DNA of 54,822 bases from contig NZ_VOHJ01000019.1 of the NCBI RefSeq assembly GCF_007923255.1, positions 1-54,822 on the forward strand, in the 5' to 3' direction. The DNA is from Vulcaniibacterium thermophilum. Its GTDB lineage: Bacteria; Pseudomonadota; Gammaproteobacteria; Xanthomonadales; Xanthomonadaceae. The notes beneath the pieces were generated by a model. That model was not told the origin of the DNA. It saw only the letters and a program-made list of their open reading frames with translations, and ran no database searches. Positions 39,389 through 47,292 of this stretch are shown here, one piece after another (the stretch's first letter is position 1; the number at the start of each line of letters is the position of its first letter). A program made the translations under genes and the position numbers.

Positions 39389-41809
39389 ATGAGGAAGAAG
39401 ACCACAGACAAGCGCGGCGACGGCCGCTCCCCCCGCACCCCGAAGAACACCGGCGCCGAAAGCGGCGCCCGGCGCGGCCGCGCTTCCGGCGCCGCCCGTC
39501 GTCCCCCGTGGATGCCCGAGCCGCCGGCGCGCGAACCGCGCCGCAGCGCGTCCGGCGCGCGCGCACGTGCCGGCGTCCAGGATCCGTTCGCCGAGCGCGA
39601 GGCGCTGCGGTACGAGAACCCGATCCCCAGCCGCGAAGCGATCCTGCAACTGCTCGAGGACGCCGACGGCCCGATGCCGGCCGAGGCGATCGCCAGCGCG
39701 CTCGATCTCGGCGCGCCCGACCGCTTCGAGGCGCTCGGCAAGCGGCTGGCGGCGATGCTGCGCGACGGCCAGTTGCTGCAGAACCGCAAGGGCGCGTTCG
39801 CGCCGGCGCGGCGGCTGGATCTGATTCCGGGCGTCGTGGTCGCCAATCCGGAAGGGTTCGGTTTTCTCAAGCCGGACGGGGGCGGCGAGGACCTGTTCCT
39901 GCCGCCGTACGAGATGCGCAAGGCGATGCACGGCGACCGCGTGCTGGCCAGCGTCACCGGCCTGGACCGGCGCGGCCGCCGCGAGGGCGCGATCGTCGAG
40001 GTGCTGGAGCGCCGCCTCAACCGGCTGATCGGCCGCTACGTCATCGAGGCCGGCATCGGCTACGTTTGCCCCGACGACCGCCGCATCCAGCGCAACGTGC
40101 TGATTCCGCCGAACGCGCGCGGCGAGGCCGAGCACGGCCAGCTCGTGGTGTGCGAGATCACCCAGGCGCCGGACACCCGCCGTCCGCCGATCGGGCGCGT
40201 GCTGACGGTGCTGGGCGACCGCCTCACGCCCTCGCTGGTGGTGCAGGCGGCGATCCACGGCCACGAGCTGCCGCACGAATTCCCCGACGCGGTGCTGCGC
40301 GAGGCGGCGGCGATCCCGGTCGAGGTCGAGCCCGACGTCGCCGCCAGCCGCGTGGACCTGCGCGAGCTGCCGCTGGTCACGATCGACGGCGAGGACGCCA
40401 AGGATTTCGACGACGCCGTCTATTGCGAGCCGAACCGCAACGGGTTCCGTCTGGTGGTGGCGATCGCCGACGTCTCGCATTACGTGCGGCCGGGCAGCGC
40501 GCTCGACGACGAGGCGCAGCGGCGCGCGACCTCGGTGTACTTCCCCGGCTTCGTCGTGCCGATGCTGCCGGAGACGCTCTCCAACGGCATCTGCTCGCTC
40601 AAGCCCAAGGTCGACCGCCTGTGCTTCGTCTGCGACATGCAGATCGACCGCAGCGGCAACGTGCGCGGCTCGAAGTTCTACGAGGCGGTGATGCACTCGC
40701 ACGCGCGTCTGACCTACACCCAGGTCTGGAACGCGATCGGCGAGGACGTCACCGACGAGGCGCGGGCGCAGGCGCGCGCGGCGATCGGCCCGCTGCTGCC
40801 GCAGATCCGCAACCTGCACCGGCTCTACGAGGTGCTGGCGAAGGCGCGCCAGCGCCGCGGCGCGATCGAGTTCGAGACCAGCGAGGTGCGCTTCGTGCTC
40901 GGCCCGAAGGGCGAGGTGGTGCAGGCCGGCATGCTGGTGCGCAACGACGCGCACAAGCTGATCGAGGAATGCATGATCGCCGCCAACGTGGAGGCGGCGA
41001 AGTTCCTGCTCGCGCACGAAGTGCCGGCGCCTTACCGCATCCACGAACGTCCGCCGGAGGACAAGTACGCCGATCTGCTCGAGTTCCTCAAGGAGTTCAA
41101 ACTGCGCATGCCGCCGTGGCCGCAGGTCGAGCCGCGCGATTTCACCCAGTTGCTGCAGAAGGTGCGCGAGCGCGCCGACTCGGCCCTGCTGGAATCGGTG
41201 CTGCTGCGCAGCCAGTCGCTGGCGGTGTATTCGACCGAGAACGTCGGCCACTTCGGCCTGGCGCTGGAAGCCTACGCGCACTTCACTTCGCCGATCCGCC
41301 GCTATCCCGACCTGCTGGTGCATCGCGCCATCAAGCATGCGCTTGGCGGTGAGCGGCCCGAGCGCTTCCGCTATTCGCCGCACGACATGGCCGCGCTCGC
41401 GCTGCAGTGCTCCGACCGCGAACGCCGCGCCGACGAGGCCGAGCGCGAGGTCGACGAGCGCTACCGCGCCGCGTGGATGGAACAGCACGTCGGCGGCGAG
41501 TTCGAAGGCGTGATCTCGGGCGTCACCAGCTTCGGGCTGTTCGTCGAGCTCGCCGAGTCGAAGGTCAACGGCCTGGTGCACGTCACCCAGTTGCCGAACG
41601 ACTACTATCACTTCGATCCGATCCGCAAGACGCTGACCGGCGAACGCCGCGGCCGCGAGTTCCGCCTCGGCGACCGCGTGCGCGTGCTGGTGCTGAAGGC
41701 CAGCGTGGAGGACCGCCGGATCGATTTCCGGCTGGTCGAAGAGCGCGCCGCGCCGCCACCGCCCGCGCGCGGGCAGCCCAAGCGCAAGACCAAGCAGCCG
41801 TATCGCTGA
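39389..41809 (+). CDS. rnr: Ribonuclease R
   Basis: RNase R is a processive 3'-5' exoribonuclease that degrades structured RNA and takes part in rRNA quality control. In about 806 residues there is a basic disordered N-terminus (about 1-60), a helix-turn-helix-like start ('SREAILQLLEDADGPMPAEAIASAL'), cold-shock domains, and the RNB catalytic core 'LVTIDGEDAKDFDDAVYCE'. 'VADVSHYV' and 'SNGICSLKPKVDRLC' follow, then a C-terminal S1 domain ('FEGVISGVTSFGLFVELAESKVNGLVHV') and a basic tail. I prefer ATG 39389, which has GAGGA at 8-base spacing, over ATG 39380. rlmB follows, as in E. coli. Confidence 0.96.
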   Translation: MRKKTTDKRGDGRSPRTPKNTGAESGARRGRASGAARRPPWMPEPPAREPRRSASGARARAGVQDPFAEREALRYENPIPSREAILQLLEDADGPMPAEAIASALDLGAPDRFEALGKRLAAMLRDGQLLQNRKGAFAPARRLDLIPGVVVANPEGFGFLKPDGGGEDLFLPPYEMRKAMHGDRVLASVTGLDRRGRREGAIVEVLERRLNRLIGRYVIEAGIGYVCPDDRRIQRNVLIPPNARGEAEHGQLVVCEITQAPDTRRPPIGRVLTVLGDRLTPSLVVQAAIHGHELPHEFPDAVLREAAAIPVEVEPDVAASRVDLRELPLVTIDGEDAKDFDDAVYCEPNRNGFRLVVAIADVSHYVRPGSALDDEAQRRATSVYFPGFVVPMLPETLSNGICSLKPKVDRLCFVCDMQIDRSGNVRGSKFYEAVMHSHARLTYTQVWNAIGEDVTDEARAQARAAIGPLLPQIRNLHRLYEVLAKARQRRGAIEFETSEVRFVLGPKGEVVQAGMLVRNDAHKLIEECMIAANVEAAKFLLAHEVPAPYRIHERPPEDKYADLLEFLKEFKLRMPPWPQVEPRDFTQLLQKVRERADSALLESVLLRSQSLAVYSTENVGHFGLALEAYAHFTSPIRRYPDLLVHRAIKHALGGERPERFRYSPHDMAALALQCSDRERRADEAEREVDERYRAAWMEQHVGGEFEGVISGVTSFGLFVELAESKVNGLVHVTQLPNDYYHFDPIRKTLTGERRGREFRLGDRVRVLVLKASVEDRRIDFRLVEERAAPPPPARGQPKRKTKQPYR

Positions 41810-41847
41810 GCGCGGCAGCCCTCCTCCAGCGGAGAGGGCGCTCCTCC

Positions 41848-42056
41848 GTCGCCCCGGCGAAAGCCGGGGCCCATGGTCCGCTTCTCGCCCTTCAACCTGG
41901 GTCCCGGCTTTCGCCGGGACGACGAGCGTGGGGCAGCGGCGCCTTGGCGCCCGCGGCGCTCCGCGTCGCACCCCGTCACGCCCGCTTGCTCGCGCAGGCG
42001 ACCAGGGGCAGGAGCTGAAAGCCCCTCTCCCTCCGGGAGAGGGGTTGGGGTGAGGG
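41848..42056. repeat. Intergenic palindromic repeats between rnr and rlmB
   Basis: GTCGCCCCGGCGAAAGCCGGGGCCCATGG (41848-41875) faces an inverted relative, GGGTCCCGGCTTTCGCCGGGACGACGAGC (41899-41926). A second type, CCCCTCTCCCTCCGGGAGAGGGG followed by TTGGGGTGAGGG, sits at 42022-42056. All are short repeats common in Xanthomonadaceae. The whole 397-base gap (41810-42206) contains no gene I can support. Confidence 0.8.
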
Positions 42057-42206
42057 CCGGCGAAGTGGCGACGCTGAAGCTGCGCAGGGATCTCGCGCAG
42101 CACACTCCACAACGCTCGGTACGGCGTTCCCCGTTCCCGCCGCCCCGTCCCCAGCTCCACCCCACAACCCGGCGATAATCGCTTCCCCCTCGATACGCTC
42201 TCTCCC

Positions 42207-42965
42207 ATGACCCAGAAACAATGGATCGCCGGCATCAACGCCGTCGCCGCCGCGATCGCCAACGACGCCGAGCACGTGCGCGAGGTGCTGCTCGAGGCGG
42301 GCGCGAAGAATCCGCGGCTGGCCGAAATCGAAAGCGCCGCGCGGCGTGCCGGCATCGAAGTGCGCCGCGTGCCGCAGCAGGCGCTCGACGGCGTGGCCGG
42401 CGGTCTGCGTCACCAGGGCGCTGCCGCGCGTTACGCGGCCGCGCGCACCTGGGGCGAGCACGAACTGCCCGCGCTGGTGGAAGCGGCCGAGGGCCGCGCG
42501 CTGATCCTGGTGCTCGACGGCGTGCAGGACCCGCACAACCTCGGCGCCTGCCTGCGCAGCGCCGCGGCGGCGGGGGCGACCGCGGTCGTCATTCCCAAGG
42601 ACAAGGCGGTGCAGATCAACGCCACGGTGCGCAAGACCTCGGCCGGCGCCGCCGACCGCGTGCCGGTGATCGCCGTCACCAACCTCGCGCGCGCGCTGCG
42701 CGACCTCAAGCAGCTCGGCGTCTGGCTGTACGGGCTGGCGGGCGAAGCCGCCGAATCGTTCTACGGCCTCGACCTGCGCGGCAACGTCGCCCTGGTGCTG
42801 GGCGGCGAGGCCGAAGGGCTGCGCCGGCTCACGCGGGAGACCTGCGACGCGCTGGTGCGCATCCCGATGCCCGGCGCGGACGCCGCGCATGGGGTGGAGA
42901 GCCTCAACGTCTCGGTGGCCGCGGGCGTGACCCTGTTCGAAGCGGTGCGACAGCGCGGCGCATGA
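42207..42965 (+). CDS. rlmB: 23S rRNA (guanosine-2251-2'-O)-methyltransferase RlmB
   Basis: RlmB methylates G2251 in the peptidyl-transferase P loop of 23S rRNA. The 252-residue SPOUT enzyme has the N-terminal 'QWIAGINAVAAAIAND', then motif 1 'DGVQDPHNLGACLRSAAAAGATAVVIPKDK', motif 2 'NVALVLGGEAEGLRRL' and motif 3 'IPMPGADAAHGVESLNVSVAAGVTLFE', which form the trefoil-knot SAM site. Its stop overlaps the next start (ATGA), so a small membrane protein is translationally coupled. Confidence 0.95.
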   Translation: MTQKQWIAGINAVAAAIANDAEHVREVLLEAGAKNPRLAEIESAARRAGIEVRRVPQQALDGVAGGLRHQGAAARYAAARTWGEHELPALVEAAEGRALILVLDGVQDPHNLGACLRSAAAAGATAVVIPKDKAVQINATVRKTSAGAADRVPVIAVTNLARALRDLKQLGVWLYGLAGEAAESFYGLDLRGNVALVLGGEAEGLRRLTRETCDALVRIPMPGADAAHGVESLNVSVAAGVTLFEAVRQRGA

Positions 42966-43222
42966 ACGTCACCTGGTACGACGCACTGGGGCTGTTCGGT
43001 GTCGGCCTGATCCTTGCGGCCTACTTCGCCCTGCAGGCCGGTCGCGCGCAGGCCCACGGCCTCGGCTACCAGCTCGCCAACCTGATCGGCGCGGCGCTGG
43101 TGCTGCTGTCGCTGATGTTCGAGTTCAACCTGTCGGCGTTCGTGATCGAGAGCGCCTGGGTGCTGATCAGCCTCTACGGCATCGTCAAGGCGCGCCGCGA
43201 GCGCCGCACGCCGCGCTCGTGA
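42962..43222 (+). CDS. CBU_0592-like small membrane protein
   Basis: This 86-residue protein has three hydrophobic segments (about 8-24, 36-50 and 57-74) in 'WYDALGLFGVGLILAAYFALQAGRAQAHGLGYQLANLIGAALVLLSLMFEFNLSAFVIESAWVLISLYGIVK' and ends with a basic tail. It matches the CBU_0592-type domain of inner-membrane proteins, whose function is unknown. Its ATG overlaps the rlmB stop by four bases. Confidence 0.85.
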   Translation: MNVTWYDALGLFGVGLILAAYFALQAGRAQAHGLGYQLANLIGAALVLLSLMFEFNLSAFVIESAWVLISLYGIVKARRERRTPRS

Positions 43223-43224
43223 CT

Positions 43225-43300
43225 CGTCGCCCCGGCGAAAGCGGGGGCCCATTCTGCTTCTCGGTCGCCGGACATGGATACCGGCTTCGCCGGTATGACG
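43225..43300. repeat. Two REP-like palindromes between convergent genes
   Basis: CGTCGCCCCGGCGAAAGCGG (43225 onward) and CATGGATACCGGCTTCGCCGGTATGACG (43273-43300) are two diverged copies of the CCCGGCnnnnGCCGGG repeat family, between the small membrane gene and rnt. They may end both transcripts; no T-rich terminator is present. Confidence 0.7.
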
Positions 43301-43324
43301 AAGGCGTTTCCGCGGGATGAGGGC

Positions 43325-43993
43325 TCACGTCGAACCGCCGTCCGCCGCATGCGGTCGCGGCCACGCATTGACGATCTTGCAGAACAGCGCCGCCGTCTTC
43401 TCGGCGTCGTAGACCGCCGAATGCGCCTCTTCGCCGCGCCATTCGAGGCCGGCGGCGTGCATCGCGCGGCCCAGCACCGTCTGCCCGTAGGCCACGCCCG
43501 CCAGCGTCACCGTGTCGAACACGCTGAACGGATGGAACGGATTGCGCTTGTGGCCGCAGCGCGCGACCGCGGCGTTGAGGAAGTTGAGGTCGAAGTGCGC
43601 GTTGTGTCCGACCAGGATCGCGCGCTGGCATCCATGCCGCTTCATCGCCTCGCGCACCGGCCCGAACACACGGTCCAGCGCGGCGCGCTCGGGCACGGCG
43701 TCGCGGAACGGATGGTCGAGGATGATGCCGGTGACTTCCAGCGACTTCGGATCGATCTCGGTGCCCGGCGCGGGCACCACATGGGTGCTGGTGGTCGGGC
43801 CGGGCACCAGCCGGCCGTCGGCGTCGACGTCGATCGGCACCGCCGCGATCTCCAGCAGCGCATGCCGGTTCCAGTCGAAGCCGCCGGTTTCCACGTCCAC
43901 CACCACCGGCAGGTAGCCGCGGAAGCGCGTGGCCAGCGGCGAGGGAGCGGGAACGGAAGCGGCGGCGTGCGTGCTCGGTGCGGGCATTTCCAT
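43325..43993 (-). CDS. rnt: Ribonuclease T
   Basis: RNase T trims the 3' ends of tRNAs and 23S rRNA in a DEDD exonuclease fold. The 222-residue protein shows ExoI '[24 protein letters not shown]', ExoII '[18 protein letters not shown]' and ExoIII '[15 protein letters not shown]', giving the Asp, Glu, Asp, Asp set plus the His. A Pro/Ala-rich N-terminal stretch precedes the domain; a second ATG two codons in is equally possible. It is separate from the hvf operon, which ends 85 bases upstream of its start. Confidence 0.94.
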   Translation of the reverse strand: MEMPAPSTHAAASVPAPSPLATRFRGYLPVVVDVETGGFDWNRHALLEIAAVPIDVDADGRLVPGPTTSTHVVPAPGTEIDPKSLEVTGIILDHPFRDAVPERAALDRVFGPVREAMKRHGCQRAILVGHNAHFDLNFLNAAVARCGHKRNPFHPFSVFDTVTLAGVAYGQTVLGRAMHAAGLEWRGEEAHSAVYDAEKTAALFCKIVNAWPRPHAADGGST

Positions 43994-44077
43994 CGCCGCA
44001 AGCCTAGCAGAGCGGGTGTCCGGCCCGGCGCCGCACGCACGCGCCGTTGTTCCCGATGCGGGAGGCGGCGCACGTCC

Positions 44078-44848
44078 TCAGCGGGCGACCGGATTGGCGC
44101 CGAGCAGCACGCCCGCGCGCAGGAGCTGGCCCAGCAGCGCGGCGCCTTCGGCCAGGAAGGCGTCCGCGTCCGCCGCGCCGGCTTCCGCGGCCAGCGCCAG
44201 CAGGTGTTCGCGGCCGCCGAGTGCGGGCGCTTCCGCAAGGCGCTGCAGCAGCCGGAAGGTGAGCGGCGTGAGTTCGGAGAAGCGCACCTCGCCGTCGGCC
44301 TCGCGCCGCGCCATCAGCAGCGTCGGTTGCGCGGGCGGCGTCGCAGGCTGCCAGCCGGGACCGATGCGGTGAACCGGCCAACGGTAGGCCAGCGGCCAGG
44401 CCAGCGGCGACAGCACCGGCGCGTGCTCCAGCAGCGCCGCCTCGTCGTGCATCGCGCAGCGCAGGTCGGCCTCGTCCACCTCGGCGATCTGCAGCGCCAA
44501 TTCCACCCACTCGTAATGCGCAAGCTCGACGAGGAACGGGGCGACGTCGTCGCGCTGTGCGAGGAACCGCTGGAACTCGCGCGCGATCTCGGTGAACAAC
44601 GGCGTCTGCGCGCGGTGATCGCGCAGGAAGGCGCGCACCAGCGCGTGCCAGGCCGCGTCGTCGTGCAGCGCACGGATCACCGGGAAGTTGCCGGCGAGCA
44701 GGCCCTCGACGTTGCGGAACACCAGATCGCGATAGACCGCGACGCGGCGCTCTTCGAGCGCGGCTGGCGCGGGCACGCCGTCGGGATCGCGCAGATGGCG
44801 GGTCAGCTCGAACTGCTGCGCCCGCAGGCGCGCGGGCGCGTCAGCCAT
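44078..44848 (-). CDS. hvfC: HvfC-type (DUF2063) RiPP maturation partner protein
   Basis: This 256-residue protein has the DUF2063 start '[90 protein letters not shown]', with 'YEWVELAL' next. The C-terminal part ('[14 protein letters not shown]') may recognise the peptide. Proteins of this kind pair with DUF692 enzymes and help bind and present the precursor. ATG 44848 overlaps the hvfB stop by 8 bases, so it is translationally coupled. A GTG at 44854 is a possible earlier start. Confidence 0.9.
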   Translation of the reverse strand: MADAPARLRAQQFELTRHLRDPDGVPAPAALEERRVAVYRDLVFRNVEGLLAGNFPVIRALHDDAAWHALVRAFLRDHRAQTPLFTEIAREFQRFLAQRDDVAPFLVELAHYEWVELALQIAEVDEADLRCAMHDEAALLEHAPVLSPLAWPLAYRWPVHRIGPGWQPATPPAQPTLLMARREADGEVRFSELTPLTFRLLQRLAEAPALGGREHLLALAAEAGAADADAFLAEGAALLGQLLRAGVLLGANPVAR

Positions 44849-45716
44849 GGGCACGGCGCAGCTCCGGCACCGCCGCGCCCATCACCCGGCGCACGGTGGA
44901 CAGCTCGTCCGCCAGCGCGGCGTAGGGCGGGATGTTGAAGTCGCGCTCCAGCAGGGTCGGGCGCGGGCCGAAGCGGCGGTAGACCTCGCCGAGCAGGTCC
45001 CACACCGCGTCCTTCACCGGCGCGCCGTGGGTGTCGATCTTGAGGTCGTCGGCCTCGTCGTAATGGCCGGCGACGTGCAGGTAGGCGATGCGCTCGGCGG
45101 GCAGGGCGGCAAGGAACCCGCGCGCGTCGTAGCGATGGTTGATCGCGTTGACGTACACGTTGTTGACGTCCAGCAGCAGGTCGCAGTCGGCTTCCGCAAG
45201 GACCGCGTTGATGAACTCGATCTCGGTCATCTGCTGGTGCGGCGCGGCGTAGTACGAGGCGTTCTCCACCGCGATGCGACGGCCGAGGATGTCCTGCGTG
45301 CGGCGGATGCGGGCGGCGACGTGATGGACCGCCTCTTCGGTGAACGGGATCGGCAGCAGGTCGTAGAGCTGGCCGTCGTCGCTGCAGTAGCTCAGGTGTT
45401 CGCTGTAGAGCAGCGCGCGGTGCGCATCGAGGAAGCGGCGCACGCGGATCAGGAAGGTCTCGTCGAGCGGCGCGGTGCCGCCGAGCGAAAGCGACAGGCC
45501 GTGGCAGACCAGCGGATGGCGTGCGCTCAGTTCGGCGAGCGCCTCGCCGTAGCGGCCGCCCACGCCGATCCAGTTCTCGGGCGCGCATTCGAGGAAGTCG
45601 AAGTCGCCCGGCGGCGCCGACCGCAGCGCGCCCAGCAGGGCGCGCCGCAGCCCGAGCCCGACCGCGTCCGCACGCAGCGGACGCGGCTCGACGGTGCCGC
45701 TGTCAGACGGCGCCAC
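44841..45716 (-). CDS. hvfB: HvfB-type MNIO (DUF692) iron-dependent RiPP maturase
   Basis: HvfB belongs to the multinuclear non-haem iron oxidative enzymes, which in characterised members convert precursor cysteines (EGKCG motifs) into oxazolone/thioamide or thiooxazole groups. The 291-residue TIM barrel shows likely metal ligands: His72 ('[11 protein letters not shown]'), His107 ('YSEHLSYC'), Glu151 ('VENASYY'), Asp183 and Asn186 ('[14 protein letters not shown]'), His214 and His218 ('LHVAGH'), Asp228 and His230 ('DTHG'), and Glu257 ('LERDFNIPP'). I chose GTG 45716, which has GAAGG 8 bases upstream and lies inside the end of hvfA; the frame stays open further but would read antisense-like Ala/Arg-rich sequence. 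Ligand assignment is by family analogy. Confidence 0.92.
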   Translation of the reverse strand: MAPSDSGTVEPRPLRADAVGLGLRRALLGALRSAPPGDFDFLECAPENWIGVGGRYGEALAELSARHPLVCHGLSLSLGGTAPLDETFLIRVRRFLDAHRALLYSEHLSYCSDDGQLYDLLPIPFTEEAVHHVAARIRRTQDILGRRIAVENASYYAAPHQQMTEIEFINAVLAEADCDLLLDVNNVYVNAINHRYDARGFLAALPAERIAYLHVAGHYDEADDLKIDTHGAPVKDAVWDLLGEVYRRFGPRPTLLERDFNIPPYAALADELSTVRRVMGAAVPELRRAHG

Positions 45717-46236
45717 CGCACTTGCCTTCGCCGCACTTGCCCTCGTGCGCGGCCTTGTCCTTCGCCTGGCCGTCGGCCTTGCCGGCGCCGCATTTGCCTT
45801 CGCCGCACTTGCCTTCACCGCACTTGCCCTCCTGGCCGGCCTTGGCGGCGCCGCATTTGCCCTCGCCGCACTTGCCCTCGCCGCACTTGCCCTCGCCGCA
45901 TTTGCCTTCGTGCGCGGCCTTCATCTCGGCGGCGCTGATGAAGCCGTCCTTGTCGGTGTCGTACTTCGCGAAGCGGCTGCCGTCGCCGCCGTGCGCCGCC
46001 GCGAACTCGGCCGGCGAGATGCGCCCATCCTTGTCGGTGTCGACCTGCGCCAGCGTGTGGTGGCCGCCCTTGCCGCCGCACTTGCCTTCGCCGCACTTGC
46101 CTTCGGCCACGGCATGGGCGCCGACCATGTAGCCCTGCGCCAGGTCGTGGATGGCGAACGCGGAACCGGACAGGCTCAGACCGCCGGCCAGCACGGCGCC
46201 GACGGCGAGGGCGAGGGTGGGATGCTGCTTGGACAT
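45703..46236 (-). CDS. hvfA: HvfA-type RiPP metallophore precursor with eleven EGKCG motifs and two EF-hands
   Basis: This 177-residue secreted precursor has a Sec signal peptide (about 1-28, '[21 protein letters not shown]'). EGKCG clusters hold 2, 4, 3 and 2 motifs, with cysteines at 48, 53, 113, 118, 123, 128, 139, 144, 149, 168 and 173. These eleven are the protein's only cysteines, and every one lies in an EGKCG context. Between the first two clusters are complete EF-hand loops [12 protein letters not shown] (66-77) and [12 protein letters not shown] (93-104). HvfB and HvfC are probably its modifiers; modified EGKCG peptides of this kind (HvfA, bufferins) are reported to bind copper in the periplasm. 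CAGGAG precedes ATG 46236. The combination with EF-hands is the unusual part. No DoxX (HvfD) gene is adjacent. Confidence 0.92.
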   Translation of the reverse strand: MSKQHPTLALAVGAVLAGGLSLSGSAFAIHDLAQGYMVGAHAVAEGKCGEGKCGGKGGHHTLAQVDTDKDGRISPAEFAAAHGGDGSRFAKYDTDKDGFISAAEMKAAHEGKCGEGKCGEGKCGEGKCGAAKAGQEGKCGEGKCGEGKCGAGKADGQAKDKAAHEGKCGEGKCGGAV

Positions 46237-46316
46237 GCGATCTCTCCTGGTGGACGCCGGGGCACCCGGCACGGTGAACGCGGCGAGTGTAGCGCCGGTG
46301 GGCGTGCCGGCCGCTC

Positions 46317-46342
46317 GACGCCGCGGCGGCCGGACGGTTCCC
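46317..46342 (-). promoter_or_regulatory. Possible ECF-type sigma promoter of the hvf operon
   Basis: On the minus strand, GGGAACC (46336-46342) is followed after 15 bases by CGTC (46317-46320), about 80 bases before the hvfA start. This resembles extracytoplasmic-function sigma promoters (GGAAC … CGTC). Bufferin operons in Caulobacter are controlled by an ECF sigma factor, which makes the match interesting, but short matches are frequent in GC-rich DNA. Confidence 0.25.
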
Positions 46343-46459
46343 GTCCAGCTTCCGCCCCGCGGGCCACGCGCGCATGGGCCGTTCGTCCCTGTTTCGGGCG
46401 GGGACGGCGGACATTGCCGGTGTGCGTCGCGGAACGACGCCCGGACCCGGCCGGCGGCC

Positions 46460-47158
46460 TCAGGGCGCGACGGTGCTGCTGGTGGCGTCGCGCTTCTCGC
46501 GCGGCGGCAGCGCCTCGTCGCCCTTCACCAGGAACCAGACGTTCTCGGCGATGTTGGTGGCATGGTCGCCGATGCGCTCGATGTTCTTGGCCATGAACAT
46601 GACGTGCGTGCAGCCGGTGATCGAGCGCGGATCTTCCATCATGTACGTCAGCAGCTCGCGGAACAGTCCGGTGTAGGCCGCATCGACCTCCGCATCGCGC
46701 GCGCGCACCCGTTTCGCCAGTTCGACGTCGCTGTCGCGGTAGGCCGCCATGACGTCGCGCATCTGCTGCGCCGCCAGCATGCCCAGCGCATGCAGCCCGG
46801 CGATCTGCGGCAGCGGAGGCGCCAGGTTGAGCGCGATCGAGCGCTTGGCGACGTTCGCCGCGTAGTCGCCGACGCGCTCGATGTCCGATGCGATGCGGAT
46901 CGCGGCGAGGATCTCGCGCAGGTCGCGCGCGAGCGGGCCGCGCAGCGCGAGCTTCATGACGTCGTGGCTGACCTCGTGCTCGAGCGCGTCGATCGCCTCG
47001 TCGTTGGCGATGATGCGCTCGGCGGCCTTGTCGTCGCGCCGCTGCAGCACGTCGAGCGCGGCCTCGAGCTGCGCGATCGCCATCTCGCCCATGCGAAGGG
47101 TTTCGTTGAGCAGGCGGCGCTGCTCTTCGTCGAAGCTTTTGACGATGTGGTCGTGCAT
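46460..47158 (-). CDS. phoU: Phosphate transport regulator PhoU
   Basis: PhoU links the PstSCAB transporter to the PhoR/PhoB two-component system and damps phosphate uptake when phosphate is sufficient. The 232-residue protein has two PhoU three-helix repeats with the metal-binding motifs 'ASDIERVGDYAANVAKR' and 'NIERIGDHATNIAENVWF'. It follows pstB, separated by a 134-base gap filled with repeats, the usual final position in pst operons. phoB and phoR are not in the window. Confidence 0.95.
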   Translation of the reverse strand: MHDHIVKSFDEEQRRLLNETLRMGEMAIAQLEAALDVLQRRDDKAAERIIANDEAIDALEHEVSHDVMKLALRGPLARDLREILAAIRIASDIERVGDYAANVAKRSIALNLAPPLPQIAGLHALGMLAAQQMRDVMAAYRDSDVELAKRVRARDAEVDAAYTGLFRELLTYMMEDPRSITGCTHVMFMAKNIERIGDHATNIAENVWFLVKGDEALPPREKRDATSSTVAP

Positions 47159-47163
47159 GGCAG

Positions 47164-47287
47164 CGGGAATCGGGAATGGGGAATGGGGAGTCGTTCACAG
47201 CGAGTAGGAAGCGGGGGTGAGAGCGGGATCGGCACGTCGCTGTAGCTCGTCGTGCCGATTCCCGATTCTCCATTCCCGATTCCCGGC
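47164..47287. repeat. Facing GGGAATC repeat arrays between pstB and phoU
   Basis: Bases 47164-47190 read GGGAATC, GGGAATG, GGGAATG and GGGAGTC. Bases 47257-47287 read the complementary GATTCCC, GATTCTCC, ATTCCC and GATTCCC. The arrays can pair across about 66 bases. It is the same family and geometry as 13692-13843, here inside what should be the pst-phoU operon, where it could stabilise or reduce the distal mRNA. Confidence 0.85.
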
Positions 47288-47292
47288 TTTCA

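Noticed and set aside
45717-45818. Longer N-terminus for HvfB starting at 45818
   Set aside because: The added residues are the shifted-frame reading of the EGKCG repeats (Ala/Lys/Arg-rich). The GTG at 45716 has a ribosome-binding site and gives the family length.
45715-45905. CRISPR-like array from regularly spaced short repeats in hvfA
   Set aside because: The 15-base units are contiguous, in frame, and encode EGKCG. There are no unique spacers and no cas genes.
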